64,000 nt of DNA from positions 992,001 to 1,056,000 of the forward strand of contig JACDOF010000001.1 in NCBI GenBank assembly GCA_017656235.1, written 5' to 3'. The notes below the pieces were generated by a model. That model had not been told where the DNA came from. It did not search any database and worked only from the letters and a program-made list of their open reading frames with translations. The DNA is from Brevibacillus sp. Lineage in GTDB: Bacteria; Bacillota; Bacilli; Brevibacillales; Brevibacillaceae. The position numbers were made by a program, and so were the translations under genes. Positions 28,410 through 37,540 of the stretch are shown piece after piece (position 1 is the stretch's first letter; every line of letters begins with the position of its first letter).

Positions 28410-29219
28410 CTACATCCGGCCTACGATTTCCTGGACCAGTGACAAGAAAGTGGATTTCACTCTTTCCGTTGTCTCGATCACTTCCTCGTGAGACAGCGGC
28501 TGTTCCAAAATACCGGCAGCCACGTTGCTGATGCAGGAAATGCCCAGCACTTCAAGGCCGGCATGGCGGGCGACGATCACTTCCGGTACAGTCGACATTC
28601 CCACGGCATCACCGCCAAGCGTACGCAGCATGCGGATTTCCGCAGGTGTCTCGTAGCTTGGGCCGAGCAGTCCGACGTAGACACCTTCCCTGAGGGGAAT
28701 CTTCAACTCTGCGGCAACCTCTTTGGCCAGCGCGCGCAGTCGCTTGGAGTATGCTTCCGACATGTCCGGGAAACGTACGCCCAGGCTGTCGTCATTGGGC
28801 CCGATCAGCGGATTGCGGAACGTGAAGTTGATGTGATCGGCAATCAGCATCAGGTCACCTGGCCGGTAATCGAAGTTGATTCCACCGGCGGCGTTGGTGA
28901 CAACAATCTTGCTTACGCCGATCGCTTTCATGACGCGAATGGGGAATGTAACGGCTTCCAGACTGTGGCCCTCGTAATAGTGAAAGCGGCCCTGCATCAC
29001 AACAACTGCCTTGCCGCGCAGGGTGCCGATGACGAGCTGCCCTTTGTGGCCTTCTACTGTTGATTTCGTAAAATGAGGAATTTGTTCATACGGGATGGCA
29101 ACGGCCTGCTCCACTTCTTCTGCCAGTACGCCAAGCCCTGAGCCGAGAACCAACCCGATCTCCGGCTTAATCCCGGTTTTTGCTTCGATAAACGATTTTG
29201 CCTGCTCAATGGCGTTCAT
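28410..29219 (-). CDS. punA: Purine-nucleoside phosphorylase, copy 2
   Basis: A 269-residue enzyme of the same family as its neighbour, with GSGLG (26-30), GRFHYYEGHS, TNAAGG and GMSTVPE. It directly follows deoB, the position held by punA (pupG) in B. subtilis, so it is the more likely true orthologue; copy 1 would then be the extra gene. AAGGAG precedes the ATG. Confidence 0.95.
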   Translation of the reverse strand: MNAIEQAKSFIEAKTGIKPEIGLVLGSGLGVLAEEVEQAVAIPYEQIPHFTKSTVEGHKGQLVIGTLRGKAVVVMQGRFHYYEGHSLEAVTFPIRVMKAIGVSKIVVTNAAGGINFDYRPGDLMLIADHINFTFRNPLIGPNDDSLGVRFPDMSEAYSKRLRALAKEVAAELKIPLREGVYVGLLGPSYETPAEIRMLRTLGGDAVGMSTVPEVIVARHAGLEVLGISCISNVAAGILEQPLSHEEVIETTERVKSTFLSLVQEIVGRM

Positions 29220-29261
29220 CTTTCTTCTCTCCTTATCATCTATACGTCTGGTTTGTTGATC

Positions 29262-30437
29262 CTATACGCGGGACAAGAAACTGGTACCGATTTCCGGCAG
29301 CGTGACGCCGAAGTTATCGGCGATCGTGGCGCCGACGTCGGCAAATGTCTCCCGCACCCCGAGATGAACCGCTTTTTCGATGTTTTGATGATAAACCAAC
29401 AGCGGTACGTACTCGCGGGTGTGATCGGTTCCATGATGGACCGGGTCATTGCCATGGTCGGCTGTAATGATCAGCAGATCATCGCGTTTGACCGCAGCGA
29501 GCAGTTCCGGAACCCGCGCGTCGAATTCCATTAATGCGGCACCGTAGCCTTCCGGATCGCGACGATGGCCGAACTTGGCGTCAAAGTCGACCAGATTGAC
29601 AAACGAAAGTCCTTCAAAGCTCTCTTTCATCGTTTTCAGCAGTTGGTCCACCCCGTCCATATTGTCCGCGGTGCGAATTTCGCGGGTGACCCCTTCACCG
29701 GCGTAGATGTCCGCGATTTTGCCAATCGCGATGGAGGCATAACCTGCTTCGACCAGGCGGTTCATCACCGTCGGTGCAAACGGTTTGACAGAGTAGTCGT
29801 GCCGGTTTGCCGTACGGGTAAACGCTCCAGGTTCCCCGACGTACGGACGCGCGATTACCCGGGTTACGGCAAACTCGTCACGTAGCGTCAGTTCACGGGC
29901 GATCTCACAAATCCGGTACAATTCCTCAAGAGGGATCACTTCTTCATGAGCGGCGATCTGCAGCACGCTGTCCGCCGAAGTGTAAACGATCAAATCACCA
30001 GTCTTCATCTGGTGTTCACCCAACTCGTCAATAATGGCCGTCCCGGAAGCGACTTTATTCCCAACCACTTTCCGGCCTGTACGCTCTTCCAGCAAGCGGA
30101 TCAATTCAGCCGGGAAACCGTCAGGGTAGGTCCGAAACGGCTTGGATACGTAAAGTCCCATTATCTCCCAATGACCTGTAGTCGTATCCTTTCCAATGGA
30201 AATCTCCTTCATCTTCCCCCAGTGTGCTTTTGGCTCGGCGGCCGGCGGCACATTGCGCAGGGGTTCAATATTGCCAAGCCCCAACTCGGCCAACCGGGGC
30301 AGGGCAAACGACTCTACTCGCTCAGCGATGTGGCCCAGCGTATGCGCCCCCTGGTCGCCAAACGAAGCGGCGTCAGGCAGTTCTCCGATCCCCACGCTGT
30401 CCAGTACGATCAGAAAGACACGTCGAAAACGCGGCAT
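29262..30437 (-). CDS. deoB: Phosphopentomutase DeoB
   Basis: DeoB converts (deoxy)ribose 1-phosphate from nucleoside breakdown into the 5-phosphate. The 391-residue protein is an alkaline-phosphatase-superfamily enzyme with the metal site [11 protein letters not shown] (13-23), the phosphorylated-threonine loop TTTGHWE (85-91) and a C-terminal metal site TADHGNDP. It opens the nucleoside operon; GAGGAGG precedes the ATG and an 18-bp near-palindrome lies about 30 bases before the start. Confidence 0.96.
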   Translation of the reverse strand: MPRFRRVFLIVLDSVGIGELPDAASFGDQGAHTLGHIAERVESFALPRLAELGLGNIEPLRNVPPAAEPKAHWGKMKEISIGKDTTTGHWEIMGLYVSKPFRTYPDGFPAELIRLLEERTGRKVVGNKVASGTAIIDELGEHQMKTGDLIVYTSADSVLQIAAHEEVIPLEELYRICEIARELTLRDEFAVTRVIARPYVGEPGAFTRTANRHDYSVKPFAPTVMNRLVEAGYASIAIGKIADIYAGEGVTREIRTADNMDGVDQLLKTMKESFEGLSFVNLVDFDAKFGHRRDPEGYGAALMEFDARVPELLAAVKRDDLLIITADHGNDPVHHGTDHTREYVPLLVYHQNIEKAVHLGVRETFADVGATIADNFGVTLPEIGTSFLSRV

Positions 30438-30466
30438 GATATTCCTCCTCTGGATGTGTCGGTTGT

Positions 30467-30484
30467 TTGACAGACGTCTGCCAA
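30467..30484. promoter_or_regulatory. Palindrome upstream of deoB (operator candidate)
   Basis: TTGACAGACGTCTGCCAA: a perfect 10-bp core palindrome (CAGACGTCTG) flanked by TTG and CAA, in the 66-base gap between xerD and deoB. It looks like a repressor operator; the regulator is unknown. Confidence 0.5.
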
Positions 30485-30503
30485 CAGTCTGAATAAGCTG
30501 ACC

Positions 30504-31391
30504 TTATGCACGGGGATGCGTTTTGGCGTAAACATCCTTGATCCGCGTCCGCGTCACATGGGTGTATATCTGGGTGGTGGAAATGTCGGCATGGCCCAGC
30601 ATTTCCTGCACCGATCGCAGGTCGGCTCCGTTTTCCAGCAGGTGTGTGGCAAACGAATGGCGCAGCGTGTGTGGTGTGATCTCCGTGTGAATGTTCGCCT
30701 GCTGCGCGTATTTTTTGATGATTTTCCAAAATCCCTGCCGACTGATTCGCTTGCCGAGATGGTTCAGGAACAACGCCGTTTCGGCCTTGGCCTTTAAAAG
30801 ACGGGGTCTCCCTGTTTCGATATACAGGCGGACCACGTCAACGGCGATTTTGCCGAGCGGGATAATCCGCTCCTTCGACCCTTTGCCCATACACTTTACA
30901 AAACCCATCTCCAGGTTGACATCGCCCATGTCCAGGTTAACCAGTTCGGAGACGCGGATACCCGTCGCATACAGCAGCTCCAGCATGGCTTTGTCCCGGA
31001 TGCCGGTTGGCTGGGTAAGGGCAGGCCCCTCCAATAATCGCTCCACTTCTTCTATTGTCAGCACCTTGGGCAGTCTCTTCTCAATCTTGGGCGTCTCCAG
31101 ATGGATGGACGGATCCTTGTCCAGGTACTTGTCGCGAACCAAAAACTGATAGAAGGCCCGGATCGAAGCCATGTTGCGGGACAGCGTCGCCGTCGCCCGC
31201 CCTTTTTGTTTCAGCATCATCAGATACCCAACGATATGGGAACGGTTTGTCTCTTCGATCCGCTCAATTCCCTGTTCGCGCAGATACGCCGCGTACATCA
31301 CCAGATCGCGCTGATACGATTCCAGGGTGTTGGCAGCCAATCCTTTTTCGACAGCGAGAAAATGTGTAAACTGGTCGATCAGAAAGTCCAT
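30504..31391 (-). CDS. xerD: Site-specific tyrosine recombinase XerD
   Basis: XerD, with XerC, resolves chromosome dimers at the dif site near the terminus. The 295-residue protein has the SAM-like N-terminal domain (1-85) and the catalytic domain with the active-site set R146 (TGIRVSEL), H241 and R244 ([10 protein letters not shown]), H267 and Y276 ([14 protein letters not shown]). It precedes deoB and follows the DUF4227 gene, exactly the B. subtilis arrangement (ripX-drm), so it is not a transposon or phage integrase. Confidence 0.96.
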   Translation of the reverse strand: MDFLIDQFTHFLAVEKGLAANTLESYQRDLVMYAAYLREQGIERIEETNRSHIVGYLMMLKQKGRATATLSRNMASIRAFYQFLVRDKYLDKDPSIHLETPKIEKRLPKVLTIEEVERLLEGPALTQPTGIRDKAMLELLYATGIRVSELVNLDMGDVNLEMGFVKCMGKGSKERIIPLGKIAVDVVRLYIETGRPRLLKAKAETALFLNHLGKRISRQGFWKIIKKYAQQANIHTEITPHTLRHSFATHLLENGADLRSVQEMLGHADISTTQIYTHVTRTRIKDVYAKTHPRA

Positions 31392-31504
31392 GAAGCGCTC
31401 TCCTTCGAGGGATGGTTTTCCTATTTATGTTTCCACACCCGCTAAGCAAAATCCTCCTTTTGGCGGCTGTGCCCGGTACGCTGCATGTGGCGGAAGAGAA
31501 GAAC

Positions 31505-31744
31505 TTATTCTCCCACGAGGTAAAACAACTGCAAGCGATCAACATACCAATCGAGCTCCTTCGAATCGCTCACTTCCAGCAGGCCGATCACCTTGATCGC
31601 ATTGCCGTGCGGCTCCCGGTACGGATTGGCGGGCAGGAAGTTCTCCGCCAAAAAGGAGACGATGCCGTAACAAAGCAGCGAACAGGCCAGAAAAATGAGC
31701 ACGAAGCGAATGGCGTCCGTGACCCGCCGAAACGTACCGCCCAT
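31505..31744 (-). CDS. DUF4227 family small membrane protein (YqzK-like)
   Basis: A 79-residue protein with one membrane segment (about residues 12-34) and a short outside domain with WYVDRLQLFY near the end. It resembles B. subtilis YqzK, which also lies between fur and xerD. Function unknown. AAAGGAGG is about 11 bases before the ATG. Confidence 0.8.
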   Translation of the reverse strand: MGGTFRRVTDAIRFVLIFLACSLLCYGIVSFLAENFLPANPYREPHGNAIKVIGLLEVSDSKELDWYVDRLQLFYLVGE

Positions 31745-31811
31745 GTCAACCCATCCCTCCTTTGCGAAACAAGCCCTCTTGCTACTCTATGCCTTCAGCA
31801 GGCAGGGCATG

Positions 31812-32942
31812 TCAAACCGGAACGCCTCTGATCACGTCGCCAAGCGGCGTATAGGGGAGGTTGAGAGAGCGGGCGACCGCTTCGTACACGACCCGCCCGT
31901 CGATCACGTTAACGCCACGCGCCAAGGCCTTGTTTTCAAGAATGGCCCGCTCGTACCCCTTGTTCGCCAGCTGCAGTCCGTAGGGTAGAGTCACATTGGT
32001 CAAGGCAAGGGTAGAAGTGCGCGGCACGGCTCCGGGCATATTGGCTACGGCATAGTGTACGACTCCGTGCTTGACATAAACGGGATCGCTGTGCGTGGTA
32101 ATGCGGTCAATGGTCTCGATGGACCCGCCCTGATCAATGGCCACATCCACAATAACCGAACCAGGTGCCATACTCTTCACCATCTCTTCGGTGACCAGAC
32201 GCGGCGCGCGGGCGCCGGGAATCAACACCGCTCCGATCAGGAGATCGGCCTGCTTCACCATTTCGGCAATGTGATAAGGATTGGACATCATGGTTTGCAG
32301 ACGACCGTGGAACAGATCGTCCAACTCGCGCAGCCGCCCTGCGTTGATGTCCAGCAGTGTGACGTTCGCCCCCAGTCCCACCGCCATCTTTGCGGCATTG
32401 GTCCCGACCACTCCACCGCCGATGATCACCACCCGCCCTGGCATGACACCGGGAACGCCGCCCAGCAGAACCCCTTTGCCGCCGTGCGGCTTCTCCAAAA
32501 ATTGGGCCCCAACCTGTACAGCCATCCTTCCCGCCACTTCACTCATGGGCGTAAGCAGGGGCAGGGCCCCATCATCGGTTTGAATCGTTTCATACGCTAT
32601 GGCCACCACTTTTTTCTCCATCAAAGCGTGCGTCAAATCCGGTTCGGGAGCGAGGTGAAGATAGGTAAACAAGATCTGGTTTTCGCGAAAGAGATCGTAC
32701 TCGGCCGGCAGCGGTTCCTTTACTTTGCAAATCATCTCCGCCCGGCCCCAGACCTCCGCCGCATCGGGCACAATCCGGGCTCCCGCCGCACGAAAATCAT
32801 CGTCTGAAAAACCGCTTCCTTCTCCTGCATTTGTCTCAACCAGCACAGTGTGGCCCGCCTGTACGTAGGCAGCCACCCCGGCCGGAGTCAGCCCCACCCG
32901 GTTTTCGTTGTTTTTGATCTCTTTGGGAACGCCAATCAGCAT
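31812..32942 (-). CDS. ald: Alanine dehydrogenase
   Basis: This NAD-dependent enzyme interconverts L-alanine and pyruvate plus ammonia, and in Bacillales supports alanine use and sporulation. The 376-residue protein begins [17 protein letters not shown], the family's nucleotide-transhydrogenase-like start, and holds the NAD site [10 protein letters not shown]. The earlier in-frame ATG (32984) is rejected because GGAGGAG lies correctly before the ATG at 32942. Its place between fur and the DUF4227 gene is not the B. subtilis location of ald. Confidence 0.95.
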   Translation of the reverse strand: MLIGVPKEIKNNENRVGLTPAGVAAYVQAGHTVLVETNAGEGSGFSDDDFRAAGARIVPDAAEVWGRAEMICKVKEPLPAEYDLFRENQILFTYLHLAPEPDLTHALMEKKVVAIAYETIQTDDGALPLLTPMSEVAGRMAVQVGAQFLEKPHGGKGVLLGGVPGVMPGRVVIIGGGVVGTNAAKMAVGLGANVTLLDINAGRLRELDDLFHGRLQTMMSNPYHIAEMVKQADLLIGAVLIPGARAPRLVTEEMVKSMAPGSVIVDVAIDQGGSIETIDRITTHSDPVYVKHGVVHYAVANMPGAVPRTSTLALTNVTLPYGLQLANKGYERAILENKALARGVNVIDGRVVYEAVARSLNLPYTPLGDVIRGVPV

Positions 32943-33009
32943 CTTGGGGTTCTCCTCCTCTGACACGATGTTCCTTCTTATCATGTCTCAGGAAGGCGAA
33001 TTGCAAACG

Positions 33010-33035
33010 AAAAAACTTCTCTCGATGAGAGAAGT
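33010..33035 (-). terminator. Terminator after fur
   Basis: Perfect 8-bp stem (33015-33022 with 33028-33035, five-base loop) followed on the minus strand by TTTTTTC. Confidence 0.85.
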
Positions 33036-33037
33036 CG

Positions 33038-33499
33038 TCATTTAAAGTCCTCGATATTGACCTTGTCGATGCAGCGGTGGCAGATGCCGTAAAAGTTGAG
33101 CCGGTGGTCGAGGATGGAGAAGTTGTACGCGGTACGCACCCGCTCCTCGGCTCCCCCCAGCAAATCTTCAAAGATTTCATCAACAGTGCCGCAGTTCATG
33201 CAGATCAGGTGATGGTGATGCCGTTCCGCGTTGTCATCACGCAAATCGTAACGGGCCACCCCGTCTCCGAAGTTCATTTTGTGGATGATGCGCAGTTCAC
33301 TTAGCAACTCCAACGTGCGATAAACCGTCGCCAGGCCGATCTCGGGGGCTTTTTCCTTTACCAGCAAGTAGACGTCTTCTGCGCTCAGATGATCTTCTTC
33401 GTGCTCAAGCAGGACGCGAACAGTTGCCTCCCGCTGCGGTGTCAGCTTGTAATTACGGGAATGCAGCAGCTGCTTGATTTTCTCAATTTTTTCTTCCAT
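33038..33499 (-). CDS. fur: Ferric uptake regulator family protein (Fur)
   Basis: A 153-residue Fur-family repressor with an N-terminal winged helix (about 1-85, LATVYRTLELLSE) and a metal-binding dimerisation domain with HHHHLICMNCG and CHRC, giving two CxxC zinc motifs. The location next to spoIIM, ald, the DUF4227 gene and xerD points to Fur rather than PerR or Zur. A sigma-A promoter and a Fur/PerR-type box lie upstream. The ATG at 33499 with GGGGAGGGG upstream is preferred. Confidence 0.92.
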   Translation of the reverse strand: MEEKIEKIKQLLHSRNYKLTPQREATVRVLLEHEEDHLSAEDVYLLVKEKAPEIGLATVYRTLELLSELRIIHKMNFGDGVARYDLRDDNAERHHHHLICMNCGTVDEIFEDLLGGAEERVRTAYNFSILDHRLNFYGICHRCIDKVNIEDFK

Positions 33500-33536
33500 A
33501 AAATAGCCCCTCCCCGTGCGCATGAAACCTGTTCCT

Positions 33537-33566
33537 ATTATAGAGGAGCCGCTTGAAATAAGTCAA
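33537..33566 (-). promoter_or_regulatory. Sigma-A promoter of fur
   Basis: Minus-strand TTGACT, 18 bases, TATAAT, about 40 bases before the start codon. Confidence 0.8.
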
Positions 33567-33579
33567 ATGCGTTATTAGA

Positions 33580-33594
33580 TGATAATTATTCTTA
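33580..33594 (-). promoter_or_regulatory. Fur/PerR-box-like operator upstream of fur
   Basis: TGATAATTATTCTTA (plus strand) matches the 7-1-7 Fur consensus TGATAATnATTATCA at 12 of 14 positions and the PerR consensus slightly less well. It lies 14 bases upstream of the fur -35 box and overlaps the spoIIM stop codon. B. subtilis fur is a PerR target. Confidence 0.55.
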
Positions 33595-34224
33595 ATAAAG
33601 ATTGAGCACGTAGCGCATCAGGTGCGGCGAGACATACGCCTCCAGCAAAGCTGCGAGGGTGAGGATGCCGAGCATCGCCGCACAGATCAGGGTATAGCTG
33701 AAAAAGTGAGGCTGAATGTCGCCGCGCCGGCTCAGCAATCGGGAGCGGACCAATCGCAGTGAAAACGTGATACCGGCTACGCCGACGATGATCATTGCCG
33801 GGACGACCAGCATGTTTTGCGGCAGTACGCCGGCAAGCGAGAAGGTGACGCCCTGCCACTGCAGCTGCTGGACCAGAAAGCCGACCGTAAAACCGACGAT
33901 CAACCCTTTTGCGAACAGCATGAGCAGGATGATCGGCAGGCCAATGACCGACAGGCCAAACACCCACATGACGACAACCGTTTTCAAATAGTGTCCAAAC
34001 GATTGCGCAAAGTGCTGGTTCGTCTCCGGGATGCCCTGTTCGCCGAGACTGGTAAAAAAGTAGCGGAGAAACGAAAGCAGATCCCGCTTTTGATCAGGCG
34101 ACAAGGCCTGTACAAAAAAAGTGCCAAAAATGATGCCCATCGCAAACAGGATGATGGTAAACACGTACAGGGAACGGTGTTCGAATAGGTAAGCCTGAAC
34201 GGTTGGGCCAAAGCGATTCCGCAC
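33592..34224 (-). CDS. spoIIM: Stage II sporulation protein M
   Basis: SpoIIM is the membrane scaffold that brings SpoIID and SpoIIP together in the engulfment complex of the mother cell. The 210-residue protein has five hydrophobic segments and belongs to the SpoIIM/DUF95 family. The GTG at 34224 is chosen because AGGAGG lies ten bases upstream and the length then fits (B. subtilis about 214); the longer frame from 34302 crosses the promoter. A sigma-E-like promoter lies 34-62 bases upstream. Confidence 0.93.
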   Translation of the reverse strand: MRNRFGPTVQAYLFEHRSLYVFTIILFAMGIIFGTFFVQALSPDQKRDLLSFLRYFFTSLGEQGIPETNQHFAQSFGHYLKTVVVMWVFGLSVIGLPIILLMLFAKGLIVGFTVGFLVQQLQWQGVTFSLAGVLPQNMLVVPAMIIVGVAGITFSLRLVRSRLLSRRGDIQPHFFSYTLICAAMLGILTLAALLEAYVSPHLMRYVLNLY

Positions 34225-34257
34225 GCGCCGCTCGCCTCCTGATCGGTTGATACTGTA

Positions 34258-34286
34258 TACGTATGCCCGCGGGAGGACAAGTATGA
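34258..34286 (-). promoter_or_regulatory. Sigma-E-like promoter of spoIIM
   Basis: Minus-strand TCATACT, 14 bases, CATACGTA. The -35 box fits the consensus at six of seven positions and the spacing is exact. spoIIM is a known sigma-E gene. Confidence 0.75.
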
Positions 34287-34305
34287 CAGCAGTACCGATC
34301 ACGTA

Positions 34306-35478
34306 TTACACTTCGATTCTTCCGTAGACACCGGCCCCTCCTGTGCGGATCGGAAGTCGGCCACTGCGCGCTTGTACGATCATGTGCGCCTTCTTTTCCC
34401 CCACGATCACCGCCAGATCTGCTTCGTTCGCCCGGTGCAGCACATCCATCTCGGTGCCAAACGCTTCATACAGCCTGGCCACTGTTTTCGATCCAAGCCC
34501 AGGTACAAACTCCAGAGGAATCTGTTCCACGTACGGCGGACGGTGCGGGGGATGATGGCCGGGTGGCAGGTCGGCAAGCTGCTCCACCCGCTCTTTCACC
34601 CCGCGGGCTGGCACGCGCGAGCCGCAGGCCGGGCATCGCGCATCCGCATCCGCAGGCAGGGCGGTTTGGCAGGAGGGACAAATCGTCTGATGGTATTTGC
34701 CGAGGCGCGGGTGAAGGCCGTAATTGACGAGAACGCCTCTCGATTCCGTCCGGCGGAGCGCTTTCACCCACTCTGCAAAAGATGGTTCTTTCATCCTCAC
34801 CTTTTGATACTCACGACCGATTTTTGCAAGCGAATGGGCGTCCGAATTGGTTAAAAACGTTTTGTCATGCAGCTCACTGATACGATCCGCCATCTCGGTG
34901 GTGGCGCTCAACCCCAGTTCAACAGCCCAAATCTGCGTTTCGTCGGCTACCTTGGCCATACGGTCGGTACAACTGCCATACAGGCCCTTGTGTGGAGTGA
35001 AAATGTGGGCCGGAATCACCACGCCGCCCAACTCTGACGTGTACCGCTGCAGTTCCCGCGCGGTAGCGCGCACCCGCTGTGAGCTCAGATGTACGTTTTT
35101 GCACCGCTCGGCAAGCCACCGTGTAAAGCGTCCCATCTCCACAAGAGAAGGCAGATAACACAAGAAGTGCGCCTCCCCTTCTCCCTCCTGAACCTCCACT
35201 TCCGCCCCCAGGATCAACGTTGTCTGTTCGTAGCGAATCCCTCCATCCGGCAGCGGTCGTGCCAATCCCCTGTCAATCAGCTCTCGCAGTTCCTCCTGTA
35301 CTTCCGGCGAGTGGGCATCGATGATTCCGATCATGTCCAAGCCTTTACGCCGGGACGACTCTTCGAGAATGCGGGGCAGCGTCATCTGGCGGGAAGCCGT
35401 TATCTTGACCGGCCTGCCGCTGAGCGTGCGGCCGATATGGATATGCATGTCGCAGAAGTAAGATGCCAGATCAGCCAC
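34306..35478 (-). CDS. Endonuclease Q-like PHP-family nuclease (YqxK-like)
   Basis: A 390-residue protein of the EndoQ type. It starts with a PHP phosphoesterase domain with the metal motif DMHIHIG (10-16), DAHSP (54-58), PAHIFTPHKG and NSDAHS (211-216). A four-cysteine zinc ribbon follows (C267, C270, C282, C285), then a helix-hairpin-helix-like stretch (about 324-348, VPGLGSKTVARL). EndoQ enzymes cut DNA next to deaminated or abasic bases. It is next to nudF, as yqxK is in B. subtilis. Activity of this protein is inferred from the family. Confidence 0.88.
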   Translation of the reverse strand: MADLASYFCDMHIHIGRTLSGRPVKITASRQMTLPRILEESSRRKGLDMIGIIDAHSPEVQEELRELIDRGLARPLPDGGIRYEQTTLILGAEVEVQEGEGEAHFLCYLPSLVEMGRFTRWLAERCKNVHLSSQRVRATARELQRYTSELGGVVIPAHIFTPHKGLYGSCTDRMAKVADETQIWAVELGLSATTEMADRISELHDKTFLTNSDAHSLAKIGREYQKVRMKEPSFAEWVKALRRTESRGVLVNYGLHPRLGKYHQTICPSCQTALPADADARCPACGSRVPARGVKERVEQLADLPPGHHPPHRPPYVEQIPLEFVPGLGSKTVARLYEAFGTEMDVLHRANEADLAVIVGEKKAHMIVQARSGRLPIRTGGAGVYGRIEV

Positions 35479-36028
35479 CCTGCTTCAACACCCGATTTTC
35501 CCAGGCAAACAAAGCCAACACCGTCTTTGCGTCGCGGATTTCCCCCCGCTCATGCAGCCGTTTTGCTTCCTCCAGTGTCAGTTCCTCCACCTCTACGAAC
35601 TCATCATCGTCCGGCTTGACCGGTCCTGGTTGCAGGCCCGTAGCCAAATAAAGGTGGAGCAGCTCGTCGGCAAAGCCGGGCGAGGTATAAAACGAGCTGA
35701 GATGGGTAAACTGTTCTGCCTGGTATCCTGTTTCTTCGGCCAGTTCCCGTTTGGCGCACTCCAGTGGGTCTTCCCCGGGTTCCAACTTCCCGGCCGGGAT
35801 TTCCACGATCGTCCGCTCCAGCGGCTTGCGGAATTGGCGAACCGTCACCATTCGCCCTTCGTCTGTCAGCGCCAGCACGGCGACTGCCCCCTGGTGGTTG
35901 ACAATCTCCCGCTTTGCGGTTTTGCCATTTGGCAAGCGGACTTCATCCACTTTTACCTTGATGATTCGTCCGTCGTAAATCGTCTGGCTGCTGATCGTCT
36001 GCTCGTACAAACGGTCATTGTGCCGCAT
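35471..36028 (-). CDS. nudF: ADP-ribose pyrophosphatase (Nudix family) NudF
   Basis: NudF hydrolyses ADP-ribose to AMP and ribose 5-phosphate. The 185-residue protein has a complete Nudix box (80-102, with GKLEPGEDPLE and REL-EETGY). The ATG at 36028 has GGAGG five bases upstream; earlier in-frame codons are not family-like. It overlaps the start of the EndoQ-like gene by eight bases and is divergent from mciZ. Confidence 0.94.
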   Translation of the reverse strand: MRHNDRLYEQTISSQTIYDGRIIKVKVDEVRLPNGKTAKREIVNHQGAVAVLALTDEGRMVTVRQFRKPLERTIVEIPAGKLEPGEDPLECAKRELAEETGYQAEQFTHLSSFYTSPGFADELLHLYLATGLQPGPVKPDDDEFVEVEELTLEEAKRLHERGEIRDAKTVLALFAWENRVLKQGG

Positions 36029-36127
36029 CCTATCCCTCCAAAGTTGGTGTTCTATGGCCAGCCGCTGCCACATAGGCTGACAACATAGCTGAACTTGTCC
36101 ATCTCATCATAACAGGAGGCGTTGAAG

Positions 36128-36268
36128 ATGAAAACCTATACCGCTCCCAAACACTTGCGTATGGTTGGAAAAGTGTGGGAAATCCGCGCTACTCTGCGTC
36201 GGCTGTCCCATACGTCCATGAGTTTGCAAGATTGGTTAGCTCGTCGCGACCGAGCGATGCGCCGCTGA
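36128..36268 (+). CDS. mciZ: Mother-cell inhibitor of FtsZ, MciZ
   Basis: A 46-codon gene with AGGAGG eight bases before its ATG. The product includes VGKVWEIRATLRRLS (residues 13-27) and LQDWLARR, which closely follow B. subtilis MciZ (VGKAWEIRAKL, then DWI). MciZ is a sigma-E-made peptide that caps FtsZ filaments in the mother cell so that no further division septum forms during sporulation. It also sits beside nudF in B. subtilis. Its last 80 bases overlap the 3' end of the convergent DUF3866 gene. A weak sigma-E-type -10 box (CATAGGCT, 36071-36078) lies upstream with a poor -35. Confidence 0.88.
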   Translation: MKTYTAPKHLRMVGKVWEIRATLRRLSHTSMSLQDWLARRDRAMRR

Positions 36269-37403
36269 CAGACGATCGCTGCCGCTCAACCCACTTCAGG
36301 CAATGGTCGGCGATCATCGCCGCGGCATAGGCCGTCTGAACCGGCGAGGGGTCATGCTGGCTGTCCCGGCCCATCGAGGTAATCGGTTCCGGGTAATCCC
36401 GCACCAGGTCAGCCAGCTTCGTCGGCGAAGGGACATCAGCCATCAGCGGCACATGGCGTAGAAACAGTCCCGCCACTCTGGCTTGTTCGGCGATCACCTG
36501 ATCCCTCCAATCCGCAAAACGGGGCAGGGCCAATAAAGACGGGACCAGAGTAATTCGTCCCAACAAGGTTCGCGTGTGATGACTAAGACCTTGGTGCCGG
36601 CTGCGCGAATCAGCAAAGCTGATGCGCGGCACCGAAACCGGGACACCCCCGAGCAGGGAAACCGCGTGGATCGCTTCCGCCAGCTGCATACCTGAAAAAC
36701 CGTACAACGTACCTGTTCCGACAATACCGGGCCCGGGCAGGCAGAGAATCAGATCGGCACCAGTCACATGCCTGGCAGCAAGCAAACCCGTGTACAGGTT
36801 GACCGCTTCCAGGTCGCCTCCCCACGCATGTCCTGTTGTTACGGTTCCTGCCAAAAGCCCGCGCTCCTTGAGATAGCGGACGTGCCGACTAAGCGCTATC
36901 GGCAGGGAAGCACAGTCCGGCATCACGTATGCCAGTCGAACGGAAGGGCTGATTTCCTTTAGCGCCAAAACAATCGCCGGAAGCAAGCTGTGCAGCTCCC
37001 CGATCAGCACTGGCGTTCGCTCCAGGTGACGAGCGGGATCACAAAACAGTTCGTGCCACGGACTGTTCTGCTCCTCCACTGCGTCCACAACCAGCTGCCA
37101 GGGGGAATACCGCAGCTTGACAATATGCCCCCAGGTACTGTGATGGTAATCGGCCGGGCGATCACTTTCCTTGGCCATCACAAAGTGACTCCCGCCTGTT
37201 CCCAGCCCGAGACGCTCCGCTGTCACATTCAGCAGCACACGCTCTCCGACTGTGCACCGCTCACTGCCGCGCCGGAAAAAATAGGCCTGTTCATGCCGGG
37301 GATCGGCCTGGGTATCGGCGTCAGCCACAACCACTTCCAAAAGCTGCATTCCCTCCGTCTCTTCCAGTACACGCTTCACGGTTCCGGAAACAACCTGTAA
37401 CAT
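36189..37403 (-). CDS. DUF3866 family protein
   Basis: A 404-residue protein of unknown function that matches the DUF3866 family found in Bacillales and some other bacteria. Features visible are a conserved mid region LILCLPGPGIVGTGTLYGFSG and an early HHSTWGHIVKLRYSPWQ stretch. It has no signal peptide and no clear membrane segment. Its end runs 80 bases into the convergent mciZ gene, so its last codons share DNA with MciZ's C-terminus. The location between the methylmalonyl-CoA operon and nudF gives no functional clue. Confidence 0.82.
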   Translation of the reverse strand: MLQVVSGTVKRVLEETEGMQLLEVVVADADTQADPRHEQAYFFRRGSERCTVGERVLLNVTAERLGLGTGGSHFVMAKESDRPADYHHSTWGHIVKLRYSPWQLVVDAVEEQNSPWHELFCDPARHLERTPVLIGELHSLLPAIVLALKEISPSVRLAYVMPDCASLPIALSRHVRYLKERGLLAGTVTTGHAWGGDLEAVNLYTGLLAARHVTGADLILCLPGPGIVGTGTLYGFSGMQLAEAIHAVSLLGGVPVSVPRISFADSRSRHQGLSHHTRTLLGRITLVPSLLALPRFADWRDQVIAEQARVAGLFLRHVPLMADVPSPTKLADLVRDYPEPITSMGRDSQHDPSPVQTAYAAAMIADHCLKWVERQRSSVSGASLGRDELTNLANSWTYGTADAE

Positions 37404-37481
37404 GCCTCTCCCCCTCTTCCTGTCCTATCAATGATCTTATTCCCGTGCAGGGAAAGAGATACATGGAAAACAGGAACGCAT

Positions 37482-37533
37482 CAAGCGGCGCCTGTCACGG
37501 ACAATGGGCACCCTTCCCGGACACTGATTTGTC
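37482..37533. repeat. Fragment of the dispersed inverted-repeat element (right arm)
   Basis: Aligned by eye with 57748-57800: it shares GTCACGGACAAT, CACCCTTCCC and a following TTGTC in the same order and spacing. Only this outer part of the right arm is present, between the DUF3866 gene and the peptidase terminator. Confidence 0.5.
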
Positions 37534-37540
37534 GCGGTAG

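Noticed and set aside
30504-31391. Phage or integron integrase
   Set aside because: The tyrosine recombinase has XerD length and motifs and stands in the conserved xerD-deoB context; no other mobile-element genes or attachment sites are nearby.
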